A stretch of 9,861 bases of DNA. It comes from Bacteroidota bacterium. GTDB taxonomy: Bacteria; Zhuqueibacterota; JdFR-76; DREG01. Under the pieces are notes generated by a model. It was not told the DNA's origin. It was given only the letters and a program-made list of their open reading frames with translations, and ran no database searches. The stretch spans positions 1 to 9,861 of the forward strand of contig JAUXJX010000036.1 of NCBI GenBank assembly GCA_030624545.1. The letters run 5' to 3'. The first letter of the stretch is position 1; each line of letters begins with the position of its first letter. Below are positions 1 through 7,425 of this stretch, one piece after another. The position numbers and the translations under genes were made by a program.

Positions 1-2823
1 TGCAGATTGGTCCAGGAGGACGAAGACTTCGAGCATAAATTTTTCGTGGCATTTTACCATTTTGAGTCGGCAGAGGAGTCGGAACCCGACTTCTCCAAGC
101 GCAATAAGGAATTGGTGGCGCTTATGGAGGTTGGACAAACCATTGCCTCCGCACTCAACTTCGATGAAATCCTGGACTTGACCATGCTCAAGCTGGCTTC
201 AGTTTGCAATGCACGGTATGTATCTCTCTTTCTGAAGGATGATGATGGTTCGCTGCGGATGCATAAGGCGCACAAGAATCCACCCGAAGAGGTGTCTATC
301 TTCGATCAGCCGTGGCGCATCGGAATTGAAGAAGGCCCGTATGAAAATGTGGATGAGCAGAACAGAATTCTCCAGGTAGAGAACGTCTTTACAGATGATA
401 GCTTTCAGCAGTGGCGTCCAATTGCCGAGCGAATTGGCTTTGGGGCTATTCTTTCTGTGGCGATGATTCCACGCAAGACTTCACTCGGCGTATTTAATGT
501 GTATTACGAAAAGCCCAAGAAGTTTACTGAAGAAGAGATCAATTTTCTTCGCACGGCGGTAACCTATCTTTCTATCTCCATCGAGAATGCCCGTCTATAC
601 AAAGAGTACCAGGATAAGGCTGATCAGATATCCGCCATAAACGAAATCACCAACTCCATCAATTCCAGCCTTGAGCTCGAAGAGGTCATTAAGACAGTGG
701 CCCTGGAAGTAAAGAAGATCATAGAATATGATTACATTTCGATCTCTCTGTTTGATGAAGACTCTGCCGGCTTGAATCTGTATTCGCTAGGCTCCGAAAA
801 TCTCGGGTCAAAGCTAGGGGAAGACACGTGGCGCCGTTTGGATGATTTTGCGCTTGGTTGGCTTTGCACGGGTGTGAAGACCGAGAAAGCGGATGCAAGC
901 GCCGGTGGAGAATTGGCTTCGGATTATGAGGCCAAATCTACCATTGAAAAAGAACTGCAGTCTAAGATGAATGTCCTTCTTCTCTCAAAGGACAAATACT
1001 TGGGCACTTTCAGTATCGGCAAAATGGAACGGTATACATACACGAACACACACCAGACCTTGTTTAAGCAGATTGCCGGACAGGTTGCCACCGCCCTGGA
1101 GAATGCCAAGCTGTATCAGGAAGCGAAGCGTCGCCTCACCGAAATCTCCGCCCTGGCGGATGTGAGCACGACCATTACCTCCAGTTTGAATATTCGCGAG
1201 GTACTGGATCTGATCGTGAAGGCCGCGGCCAAAGCGATGCATGCCAAGATCTGCATGATATGGTTTGTTGGCGACACATTACACCCGAGCCGCTATTCAA
1301 ACGATACCGATGATTCTTTCTCAGAATTGGAAAAAGCCTTTCGGGATAAGGTGGAGCGGGTTGCCAGGGAAAAAGAGCCCTTGATTATTGATGATTTGAG
1401 GCAAGAAGATCTCCCTGACAAGGATGTTCCTGATTTCATGGTTCCCAATGTGCTGCGATCCTATTTGGGCGTTCCGGTCATTTCCCGAGAAAAAACCATC
1501 GCCGTCTTGAGTGTCTATAAAGAAGATTCTCATCACTTTGATGAAAGAGAGGTCAAGTTACTTGGCACAATTGCAAATCACGCGGCAATTGCGATTGATA
1601 ATGCGAGGCTTTACGAACGAGAGAGGCGTCGTGCCGCTCAACTAGCGATGGTAAATGAAGTTGGTAAACAGATTACCACAACTTTGGATTTGGACAGGCT
1701 TCTGGACATCGTAACCAATTCAATTCGGGAAATATTCAGCTATTATCATGTTTCGATTTACCTTGTCGATTCTGAAACTCAACTCACCAAATTGCAGTCT
1801 CAGGCAGGAAAGGGATCGTTTGCACTTGAAATCGACTTGGGCCAGCAAGGTGAGGACAATCCGATCAGCCGCGCTATTCGTTCCGGGGACACCATATTAA
1901 TCCCGGACCTCAGCCAGGAATCAGAATTTGAGCGGGGCAAGTCCTTGGAGGGTTCGTTACTCGGTATGCCGTTGCGGGTGGCGGATCGGGTTAACGGATG
2001 TCTCGTCTTACATTCCGAGCGAAAGAACGCCATAGACAAACGCGATCTCCATGCGTTTCAAGCCCTTGCCAGCCAGGTCGCCAGCGCAATAGAAAATGCC
2101 CGTCTATTTGAGGAAACGAAGACAAATTCCGAGAAATTGTCACGGGTAAATGAAGAGCTTGAGAATTTCGTTTCCACGGTTTCTCACGACTTGAAAACCA
2201 CGATCGTTTCTGTTCTTGGATTTACAACTTTACTGCTTAATGAATTATGCGATGATCTAAGTCCTGAAGGGGCACATTATCTCCAAAGAATTCATACGAA
2301 TATCACCCAGATGGAACGGCTCATAAAAGATCTTTTGGAGCTCTCTCGCATTGGACACGTGGTAACGCCTTTTGAGCTGGTGGATATCAACGAGATTGTC
2401 ACCATAGCGGCAGCGAACCTTCATTATCAAGCACAAGAGAAGAACATAAAAATTCAATACCCCGAAGATTTTCCCAAGGTGAATTGTGATAGGACTCGGA
2501 TCTTGCAGGTGTTTACAAATTTGATCGACAATGCCGTCAAATATACAGACAAACCCGAAGAGCCGCTAGTGAAAATCGGTCACAAGAGAGACGATGACAA
2601 TTTTATTTTCTTTGTGCAAGACAATGGGATCGGGATTGCTAAAGAATATCACGATAGAGTTTTCGAATTATTTCAATCTCTCAGTGAGATCAAAGATGTT
2701 GAGGGAACGGGCGTCGGGCTAACCATTGTGAAAAGGATCGTTGAAAATCATAATGGACGAGTATGGGTCAAATCCAAGAAAGGGAAGGGGGCAACGTTCT
2801 ATTTTTCCATTCCCATGGAGTGA
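1..2823 (+). CDS. Multi-GAF sensor histidine kinase (5'-partial)
   Basis: This is a sensor histidine kinase that should autophosphorylate on a histidine in response to signals sensed by its GAF domains. No membrane segment is visible, so it is probably cytoplasmic. Numbering from the TTG at base 7, four tandem GAF units lie at about residues 36-200, 208-370, 377-536 and 543-703. Each opens with a similar helix and closes with an ENARLY-like helix (E365, D531 and E696 begin the last three). HisKA follows with phospho-acceptor H727 in SHDLKTT. The HATPase domain has the N box (N842), DNGIGIA (D872) and GTGVGL (900-905), so the kinase core looks intact. The frame is open to base 1, and the TTG has no room for a ribosome binding site, so the true N-terminus is probably outside the window. 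The GAF ligands cannot be told; no bilin-attachment motif is evident. A regulator-like gene follows after 48 bases. Confidence 0.9.
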   Translation, partial: CRLVQEDEDFEHKFFVAFYHFESAEESEPDFSKRNKELVALMEVGQTIASALNFDEILDLTMLKLASVCNARYVSLFLKDDDGSLRMHKAHKNPPEEVSIFDQPWRIGIEEGPYENVDEQNRILQVENVFTDDSFQQWRPIAERIGFGAILSVAMIPRKTSLGVFNVYYEKPKKFTEEEINFLRTAVTYLSISIENARLYKEYQDKADQISAINEITNSINSSLELEEVIKTVALEVKKIIEYDYISISLFDEDSAGLNLYSLGSENLGSKLGEDTWRRLDDFALGWLCTGVKTEKADASAGGELASDYEAKSTIEKELQSKMNVLLLSKDKYLGTFSIGKMERYTYTNTHQTLFKQIAGQVATALENAKLYQEAKRRLTEISALADVSTTITSSLNIREVLDLIVKAAAKAMHAKICMIWFVGDTLHPSRYSNDTDDSFSELEKAFRDKVERVAREKEPLIIDDLRQEDLPDKDVPDFMVPNVLRSYLGVPVISREKTIAVLSVYKEDSHHFDEREVKLLGTIANHAAIAIDNARLYERERRRAAQLAMVNEVGKQITTTLDLDRLLDIVTNSIREIFSYYHVSIYLVDSETQLTKLQSQAGKGSFALEIDLGQQGEDNPISRAIRSGDTILIPDLSQESEFERGKSLEGSLLGMPLRVADRVNGCLVLHSERKNAIDKRDLHAFQALASQVASAIENARLFEETKTNSEKLSRVNEELENFVSTVSHDLKTTIVSVLGFTTLLLNELCDDLSPEGAHYLQRIHTNITQMERLIKDLLELSRIGHVVTPFELVDINEIVTIAAANLHYQAQEKNIKIQYPEDFPKVNCDRTRILQVFTNLIDNAVKYTDKPEEPLVKIGHKRDDDNFIFFVQDNGIGIAKEYHDRVFELFQSLSEIKDVEGTGVGLTIVKRIVENHNGRVWVKSKKGKGATFYFSIPME

Positions 2824-2871
2824 TGCGATTAGCGAATTTGTGATTCTTATTGACGGAAGGTATTTTTCTAA

Positions 2872-4659
2872 ATGTCATATCAAATCCTATTTGTAGAAGA
2901 TAGCGTCGATCAAGCCGAGCTGATTCGAATTACTTTTTCTAAACACCACGAAAAATTCTACTCTTCTTTTTCTTCCTCCGGGCAGGATTGCATCAACAAA
3001 TGTAAGGAGAATGTTTACGATGCAATCATCATGGATTATAGGCTTCCCGGCATGACCGGTGTTGAGGTGCTGGATGAGCTTCGGCGCCTTAACATAGGTT
3101 TCCCGGTCGTTATCATCACGGCGCAGGGAGATGAAAAAGTGGCGGTGGAAGCGATGAAAAGCGGTGCGTCGGATTATGTTGTAAAGGAGAAAAATTATCT
3201 CTCCACCCTACCTCGAGTTATTGAGTCGGTGATCGAAAAGGAGAAATTGCAGCGGAAGTTACGCGTAAAGGATGAGTTTTTGGGAAGCATCGTTCAAAAA
3301 GCGAATGATCTTATTTTTTCTCTTGATCATGAGTTGACCTTTCAATTTGTCAATCCCCAGATTTCAAGACTCGGTTTTACTGAGGAAGAGATTCTTGGTC
3401 AGCCATTCTTCGTAATTCTTTCGGACCGTCACGACCCGGAAACTGTTCGGCAATGCTTGCTGAATCCGGATGAAAGTAACTATGAGTTTGAGTTCAAACA
3501 TAAGGACGGAAACGTTCTTAGTTTCGTTCTTTCTTTCTCTATTCTGTCTGAAAAGCAGGGCAGCGACTCCCGAATCATCGGGACCGCGAAAGACATGACC
3601 GAAACACTCCATCTGCACCAGCAAATAAGGGAGAGCAAAAACAAACTTCAGGCATTATTCGATGGCATTACCGATCACATGCTTGTACTGGATCGCGACA
3701 AAACTGTGATCATGGCGAATGAAAAAGTTGCCAGCTTGCTAAACACAACGCCAGACAAGGTGGTAGGAATGAACAGCGGCCAGCTTTCTTCCAGGGGTGT
3801 TCCTATCGACGATGAGGTTGTTGAAAGAACCTGGCAGAGCCAAAGGCCGGAGTATGCGGAGATTACCAGGGAGGATAAAGTTTTCCAGGTTCGAACTTTT
3901 CCCATGTCTAATTTGGAAGGGGAGTTGGAACATGTTATCGAATATTGTCGCGACGTCACAGATCAGAAAAAAATTGAACGTGAATTGATCCACTCGGAGA
4001 AACTGGCGACGGTTGGTCTCCTCGCCTCCGGGGTGGCTCATGAATTGAGGAATCCGCTTAACATAATCGAAACGGCACGTTATTATATTAAAGATGCCTT
4101 GCCCGATCCTGATCACGTTGTAGCTCCCAAGCTGGACATCATCAGGCGTAACGTAAAGAGAGCTTCAAATATCATCAACAATCTCCTGGAATTTTCACGC
4201 CATTCGCCCAAAGATCGTGAAAAAATCAATGTCAATCTTGCCCTCGATAAGACGCTATCGCTAATCGAAAAAGATTTGTATTCTCAAAACATAAAGGTGA
4301 CGAAGCGCTATCAGGAACTTCCCTCTGCTTGTCTGGGGCTCGATTCTTTGAAGCAGGTGTTCTTGAATATTATCATCAATGCCATCCAGGCCATGCCCGC
4401 CGGAGGGGAACTAAGAATTGAAACTAAAATCGATAATGAACGGATCCTTGTGAATATTGCTGATACCGGGCATGGCATACCCGGGGACCAAATCAGCAAT
4501 ATCTTTACGCCATTTTATACCACGAAGGAGATCGGAGAAGGCACCGGACTCGGAATGTATGTTTCCCATTCAATTATTAAAAGAGAAGGCGGCGATATTT
4601 TGGTGGATAGCCACGAAGGTGAGGGTACTGAATTTACCGTGTTATTGCCTATGAATTGA
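2872..4659 (+). CDS. REC-PAS-PAS hybrid histidine kinase
   Basis: This is a 595-residue soluble signalling kinase with its receiver at the N-terminus, so it can be phosphorylated by another kinase and itself phosphorylate a downstream receiver. The receiver (about 4-118) has acidic pair E9/D10, phospho-acceptor D55, T83 and K105. PAS domains follow at about 137-250 and 255-365. HisKA comes next with H390 in AHELRNPL, then HATPase with N503, DTGHGI (D531) and GTGLGM (557-562). The FTPFYTTK stretch and H box resemble NtrB/AtoS-type kinases. All catalytic residues are present, so it should be active. The ATG is preceded directly by an in-frame TAA at 2869, so no earlier start is possible. GGAAGG at 2855-2860 is a usable but rather distant ribosome binding site (11 bases). 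Nothing visible in the PAS domains identifies a cofactor. Its likely partners are the upstream GAF kinase and the downstream lone receiver. Confidence 0.92.
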   Translation: MSYQILFVEDSVDQAELIRITFSKHHEKFYSSFSSSGQDCINKCKENVYDAIIMDYRLPGMTGVEVLDELRRLNIGFPVVIITAQGDEKVAVEAMKSGASDYVVKEKNYLSTLPRVIESVIEKEKLQRKLRVKDEFLGSIVQKANDLIFSLDHELTFQFVNPQISRLGFTEEEILGQPFFVILSDRHDPETVRQCLLNPDESNYEFEFKHKDGNVLSFVLSFSILSEKQGSDSRIIGTAKDMTETLHLHQQIRESKNKLQALFDGITDHMLVLDRDKTVIMANEKVASLLNTTPDKVVGMNSGQLSSRGVPIDDEVVERTWQSQRPEYAEITREDKVFQVRTFPMSNLEGELEHVIEYCRDVTDQKKIERELIHSEKLATVGLLASGVAHELRNPLNIIETARYYIKDALPDPDHVVAPKLDIIRRNVKRASNIINNLLEFSRHSPKDREKINVNLALDKTLSLIEKDLYSQNIKVTKRYQELPSACLGLDSLKQVFLNIIINAIQAMPAGGELRIETKIDNERILVNIADTGHGIPGDQISNIFTPFYTTKEIGEGTGLGMYVSHSIIKREGGDILVDSHEGEGTEFTVLLPMN

Positions 4660-4703
4660 ACCGCGTGAAGGGAAAAGTGATTATACCATAAGGAACTTGT
4701 AAT

Positions 4704-5072
4704 GTGGGCGGGAAAACCCCTACTGTCCTCATCGTTGATGACGAAATTGAGATCTTATCAATCCTCAAAGAACTTCTGCAAAAGCGTGGTTACAGGGTTA
4801 CCACCACTGGTCGTGGTGACAAAGCCCTTGACCTTGCCAAACAGAATCAATATTCAATAATTCTGGCGGACTTAAAGATGCCCGGCTTCGACGGGTTCAG
4901 ACTTCTTGAGGCCTTGCAGGGATTCAAACCGAATGCAAGAATCATCGTTATGTCCGGCTATGGGGAGCAGGCGTCGCAAGAATTGGAAAGATTTGGCATT
5001 AGGAATTACTTCGCCAAACCTCTTGACTTTGACTCCCTCCTTAGGACAATGAATGAACTGATTTTGCAGTAG
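4704..5072 (+). CDS. Single-domain response regulator (receiver only)
   Basis: This 122-residue protein is a receiver domain and nothing else, comparable in layout to CheY or Spo0F. It shows the acidic pair D12/D13, phospho-acceptor D56 in LADLKMPG, S84 in the VMSGYG strand and K105-P106, so it should accept phosphate from a histidine kinase. There is no room for a DNA-binding or enzymatic output domain. It would therefore act by protein-protein contact or as a phosphate shuttle. The start is GTG: it is the only start codon in frame after a TAA at 4689, with AAGGA at 4690-4694 placed nine bases upstream. It follows the REC-PAS kinase by 44 bases and is probably the last gene of that operon, since a 208-base gap follows. 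The partner kinase is inferred from position only. Confidence 0.9.
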   Translation: MGGKTPTVLIVDDEIEILSILKELLQKRGYRVTTTGRGDKALDLAKQNQYSIILADLKMPGFDGFRLLEALQGFKPNARIIVMSGYGEQASQELERFGIRNYFAKPLDFDSLLRTMNELILQ

Positions 5073-5280
5073 ATCCACGATTGTCCGCTCCCTCCCGTCC
5101 GAACGTCATCAGCTTTTTTTGCTACGCCAACATTCCGGGCAAAGCTTGATTCAGTCCTTTGTTTTGGCTCGCTTCTGTTTTGTAGTACAGATTATTGAAT
5201 TGTAACTTTTTGATTGACATGCTACTGAATAATCATTAACTTTATGCCATTGTTAGCATTCGACAAATGACGGAGAACTA
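5073..5280. other. Intergenic region between signalling cluster and prenyl synthase
   Basis: This 208-base stretch has no credible gene. It probably marks the end of the signalling operon and holds the promoter of the polyprenyl synthase gene. There is a run of seven T at about 5114-5120, but no stable GC-rich stem precedes it, so I cannot call an intrinsic terminator. A weak pairing (CAAAG 5140-5144 with CTTTG 5157-5161) has a 12-base loop and is unlikely to matter. Confidence 0.5.
5214..5242 (+). promoter_or_regulatory. Candidate sigma-70-type promoter
   Basis: TTGACA at 5214-5219 matches the -35 consensus exactly. At the proper spacing the -10 is poor: TTAACT at 5236-5241 (16-base spacer) or TAACTT at 5237-5242 (17-base spacer), each three matches of six. 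The position, about 40 bases ahead of the GTG of the prenyl synthase gene in the only sizeable gap nearby, fits a promoter. If the host belongs to a phylum with a different promoter consensus, such as Bacteroidetes, this match would mean little. Confidence 0.35.
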
Positions 5281-6255
5281 GTGGACTTAGCCCGGATTGT
5301 TGGACCTGTCCGATCCGACCTCAACATCTTCGAAGACAAATTCTTACGCACCCTGGAAACGAAAGTCGAGCTGTTAAACACGGTAATTCGTTATGTTGCC
5401 AGGCATAAGGGAAAGCGTCTGCGCCCCGGTCTGTTTTTCTTAATTGCCCGATTGCGTGGAAATATGGATGAACAGGGCTATGAGGCTGCCCTGATTATTG
5501 AATTGATTCATACCGCAACCCTAATCCATGATGACGTAGTTGACCAGTCTGAGATGCGTCGCGGCACGGCGAGCGTACACTCGGTATGGAACAACAAGAT
5601 TGCGGTCCTGGTCGGAGATTTTCTATTCGCGCAGGCACTCAATAAGATGATGGACTTGGAGTCACCCGCGATCAATCGCGTCCTCGCAAAAGTCACTACC
5701 AGGATGAGCGAAGGAGAACTGCTTCAGGTTCAGCAAAGCCAAAGTCTTCATATTGAAGAAGACGTTTACTTTCGAATGATCTCTGACAAGACAGCCTCCC
5801 TGATTTCCGCGTCTTGCCAGATTGGTTCGATTGTCGGATCGAAATATGACGGCAATGACGGCGATCAGTTTTGGCGTTTTGGAAATTATCTGGGCTCCGC
5901 TTTCCAAATCCAGGATGATCTGCTGGACTATATCGGCGATGAAGAGATTACAGGTAAACCTGCTGGAAACGATCTTAAACAGAACAAGGTTACACTACCC
6001 CTCATCTATGCACTCAGCAGGAATGGCAGGACTGATCCTCAGAAACTGCGTGAGCTCGTCTCTCACGCAAAGTCCCCGAAACAATTACGGGAGATTCGCG
6101 ATCTTGTCATCGATTCCGGGGGCGTAGATTATGCCAGAGAGAGGGCAAATGATTTTATCGAAAAGGCAATGGACATACTGGCGTCCTTTGCCGACAGCGA
6201 GTATAAGCGCTCCCTCGAAGAAATGGGACAGTACGTAGCTATTCGCAGCAGTTGA
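5281..6255 (+). CDS. ispB: Long-chain polyprenyl diphosphate synthase
   Basis: This is a trans-prenyltransferase that condenses isopentenyl diphosphate units onto an allylic primer. The product is probably the side chain of a respiratory quinone. At 324 residues it has the usual length. The first aspartate-rich motif is D84-D85-V-V-D88, followed by an MRRG loop. The second is D212-D213-L-L-D216, followed by GKPAGNDLKQNK, the standard signature. The residue five positions before the first motif is A79, not an aromatic, which is the pattern of long-chain enzymes such as E. coli IspB; the exact chain length cannot be read from sequence. The start is GTG with GGAG at 5272-5275 five bases upstream. 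It is the only in-frame start after a TAG at 5254. The gene stands apart, with gaps of more than 200 bases on both sides. An undecaprenyl role is unlikely, because that synthase belongs to the unrelated cis family. Confidence 0.9.
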   Translation: MDLARIVGPVRSDLNIFEDKFLRTLETKVELLNTVIRYVARHKGKRLRPGLFFLIARLRGNMDEQGYEAALIIELIHTATLIHDDVVDQSEMRRGTASVHSVWNNKIAVLVGDFLFAQALNKMMDLESPAINRVLAKVTTRMSEGELLQVQQSQSLHIEEDVYFRMISDKTASLISASCQIGSIVGSKYDGNDGDQFWRFGNYLGSAFQIQDDLLDYIGDEEITGKPAGNDLKQNKVTLPLIYALSRNGRTDPQKLRELVSHAKSPKQLREIRDLVIDSGGVDYARERANDFIEKAMDILASFADSEYKRSLEEMGQYVAIRSS

Positions 6256-6390
6256 ATCCTGTCGAATTTACCTAGCGCACAGCAGTTTTCTCATTCCTTT
6301 ATGCCTAAATCACAAGAATCTCGTATTAAGGACAATATTTGCCCTTATTTGCCGTCCTGTGGATTGGGTTCTTGCGAATCTCGGCAAAAC

Positions 6391-6410
6391 AGATTATGTA
6401 GAAATAATCT
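6391..6410. promoter_or_regulatory. Perfect inverted repeat, possible operator
   Basis: AGATTAT at 6391-6397 is matched by its exact reverse complement ATAATCT at 6404-6410 across a six-base centre. It lies about 64 bases before the decarboxylase start, in the area where a promoter is expected. A dimeric regulator could bind such a site, or it could be a chance AT-rich dyad. No known regulator consensus is recognised. Confidence 0.3.
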
Positions 6411-6458
6411 CTGCCTGTCGATGATTCTATGTAGGAGAGTCTTGTATTAGAACCGATT

Positions 6459-6465
6459 AAAGGAG
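6459..6465 (+). promoter_or_regulatory. Ribosome binding site of the decarboxylase gene
   Basis: AAAGGAG sits eight bases before the ATG at 6474. It is one of the two strongest Shine-Dalgarno sites in the window and fixes the start of the UDP-sugar decarboxylase gene. Confidence 0.7.
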
Positions 6466-6473
6466 CATCTTCG

Positions 6474-7412
6474 ATGCCAAGGACCTTAGTAACAGGCGGC
6501 GCCGGATTTTTGGGATCCAGTCTTTGTGAAGACCTGCGTAAGAGGGATCACGAAGTGATTTGCATGGATAACCTTTCAACCGGCGACATCCGGAACATAG
6601 AGCATCTTCAGGGTGAAGGTTTTAGTTTCATCAAACACGATGTCACGGAATATATTTTTCTGGCGGGTTCCATTGATTACATCCTCCATTTTGCCTCCCC
6701 GGCCAGTCCGCTGGACTATTTGCAGCTGCCCATACAAACTTTGAAAGTTGGCGCATTGGGAACCCACAAGGCGCTTGGATTGGCAAAGGAAAAGAAAGCG
6801 ACTTTTTTGCTCGCTTCCACTTCAGAAGTATATGGCGACCCGCTGATCCACCCGCAGAGGGAGGATTATTGGGGAAACGTGAATCCGATTGGACCGCGGG
6901 GGGTCTATGAGGAGGCCAAGCGCTTCGCCGAGGCCTTGACGATGGCGTATCATCGCTATCATGGAGTTGATACCAAGATTGTACGAATTTTTAACACCTT
7001 CGGTCCGCGTATGAGAATTGGAGACGGCAGGGCAATTCCTGCGTTTATTCCCCAGTCACTGGCCAATGAGCCGCTCACCGTATTCGGTGATGGCAACCAG
7101 ACAAGAAGCTTTTGCTATGTTGATGACCTGATCGAGGGAATATATCGCCTCCTCATGTCTGATCAAAACGATCCGGTTAACATCGGCAATCCTCACGAGA
7201 TGACTATTCTGGAAATGGGTCAGTTGATCATTCAACTAACTGGAAGCAGCAGCAAAATCATTCACGATCCGCTTCCGGTTGATGACCCCAAAGTCCGCCA
7301 GCCCGACATTTCTCTTGCCAAGGGAATATTAGGCTGGGAACCGAAGTTTTCTGTGGAAGAGGGACTAAAACTCACCATAAAGTGGTTTGAATCCATACAA
7401 AATTCATCCTAG
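6474..7412 (+). CDS. uxs: UDP-glucuronate decarboxylase (UDP-xylose synthase)
   Basis: This is an extended short-chain dehydrogenase that should oxidise UDP-glucuronate at C4 with NAD, decarboxylate it and re-reduce the product to UDP-xylose in the cytoplasm. The NAD-binding GGAGFLGS motif is at the N-terminus. The STSEVYGDP stretch carries T116 and E118, and the Y145-x3-K149 pair follows [14 protein letters not shown]275 in KVRQPD falls where the catalytic arginine of human UXS1 is expected relative to the glutamate. HFASPASP and [12 protein letters not shown] are typical of this family and not of UDP-glucose 4-epimerase or dTDP-glucose dehydratase. At 312 residues it is complete, with no membrane anchor or extra domain. 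A GT9 glycosyltransferase starts 13 bases after its stop and waaA follows, so UDP-xylose is probably used on a surface glycan. Which transferase uses it is unknown. Confidence 0.85.
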   Translation: MPRTLVTGGAGFLGSSLCEDLRKRDHEVICMDNLSTGDIRNIEHLQGEGFSFIKHDVTEYIFLAGSIDYILHFASPASPLDYLQLPIQTLKVGALGTHKALGLAKEKKATFLLASTSEVYGDPLIHPQREDYWGNVNPIGPRGVYEEAKRFAEALTMAYHRYHGVDTKIVRIFNTFGPRMRIGDGRAIPAFIPQSLANEPLTVFGDGNQTRSFCYVDDLIEGIYRLLMSDQNDPVNIGNPHEMTILEMGQLIIQLTGSSSKIIHDPLPVDDPKVRQPDISLAKGILGWEPKFSVEEGLKLTIKWFESIQNSS

Positions 7413-7425
7413 GCGACACCACTTC

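Larger units (their letters stand above)
6256..6473. other. Intergenic region with dyads and direct repeats
   Basis: No coding sequence is supported in these 218 bases. The stretch is rich in small symmetrical elements: an imperfect dyad at 6313-6374, ATTTGCC repeated at 6337-6343 and 6347-6353, GAATCTCG repeated at 6316-6323 and 6376-6383, and a perfect seven-base dyad at 6391-6410. No stem followed by a T-run is seen. The promoter for the sugar cluster downstream most likely lies here, but only a weak match is visible: TTGCGA at 6372-6377 with no good -10 at normal spacing. Confidence 0.5.

Noticed and set aside
31..2115. GAF domains considered as phytochrome-type bilin-binding photosensors
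   Set aside because: No recognisable Cys-His chromophore attachment motif and no neighbouring PHY domain are seen.
2821..2871. Possible read-through or split gene joining the two kinases, which share the same frame
   Set aside because: Four in-frame stops (2821, 2830, 2851, 2869) separate them, and the second has its own ribosome binding site and a full receiver domain at its start.
5111..5123. T7 run after the lone receiver gene, considered as a terminator
   Set aside because: No stable stem directly precedes the run; only AGC and GCT flank it.
7387..7425. Earlier TTG start extending the GT9 gene by 13 residues into the decarboxylase gene
   Set aside because: There is no ribosome binding site before it, the added residues are unlike family N-termini, and the ATG at 7426 lies just before the conserved first strand.
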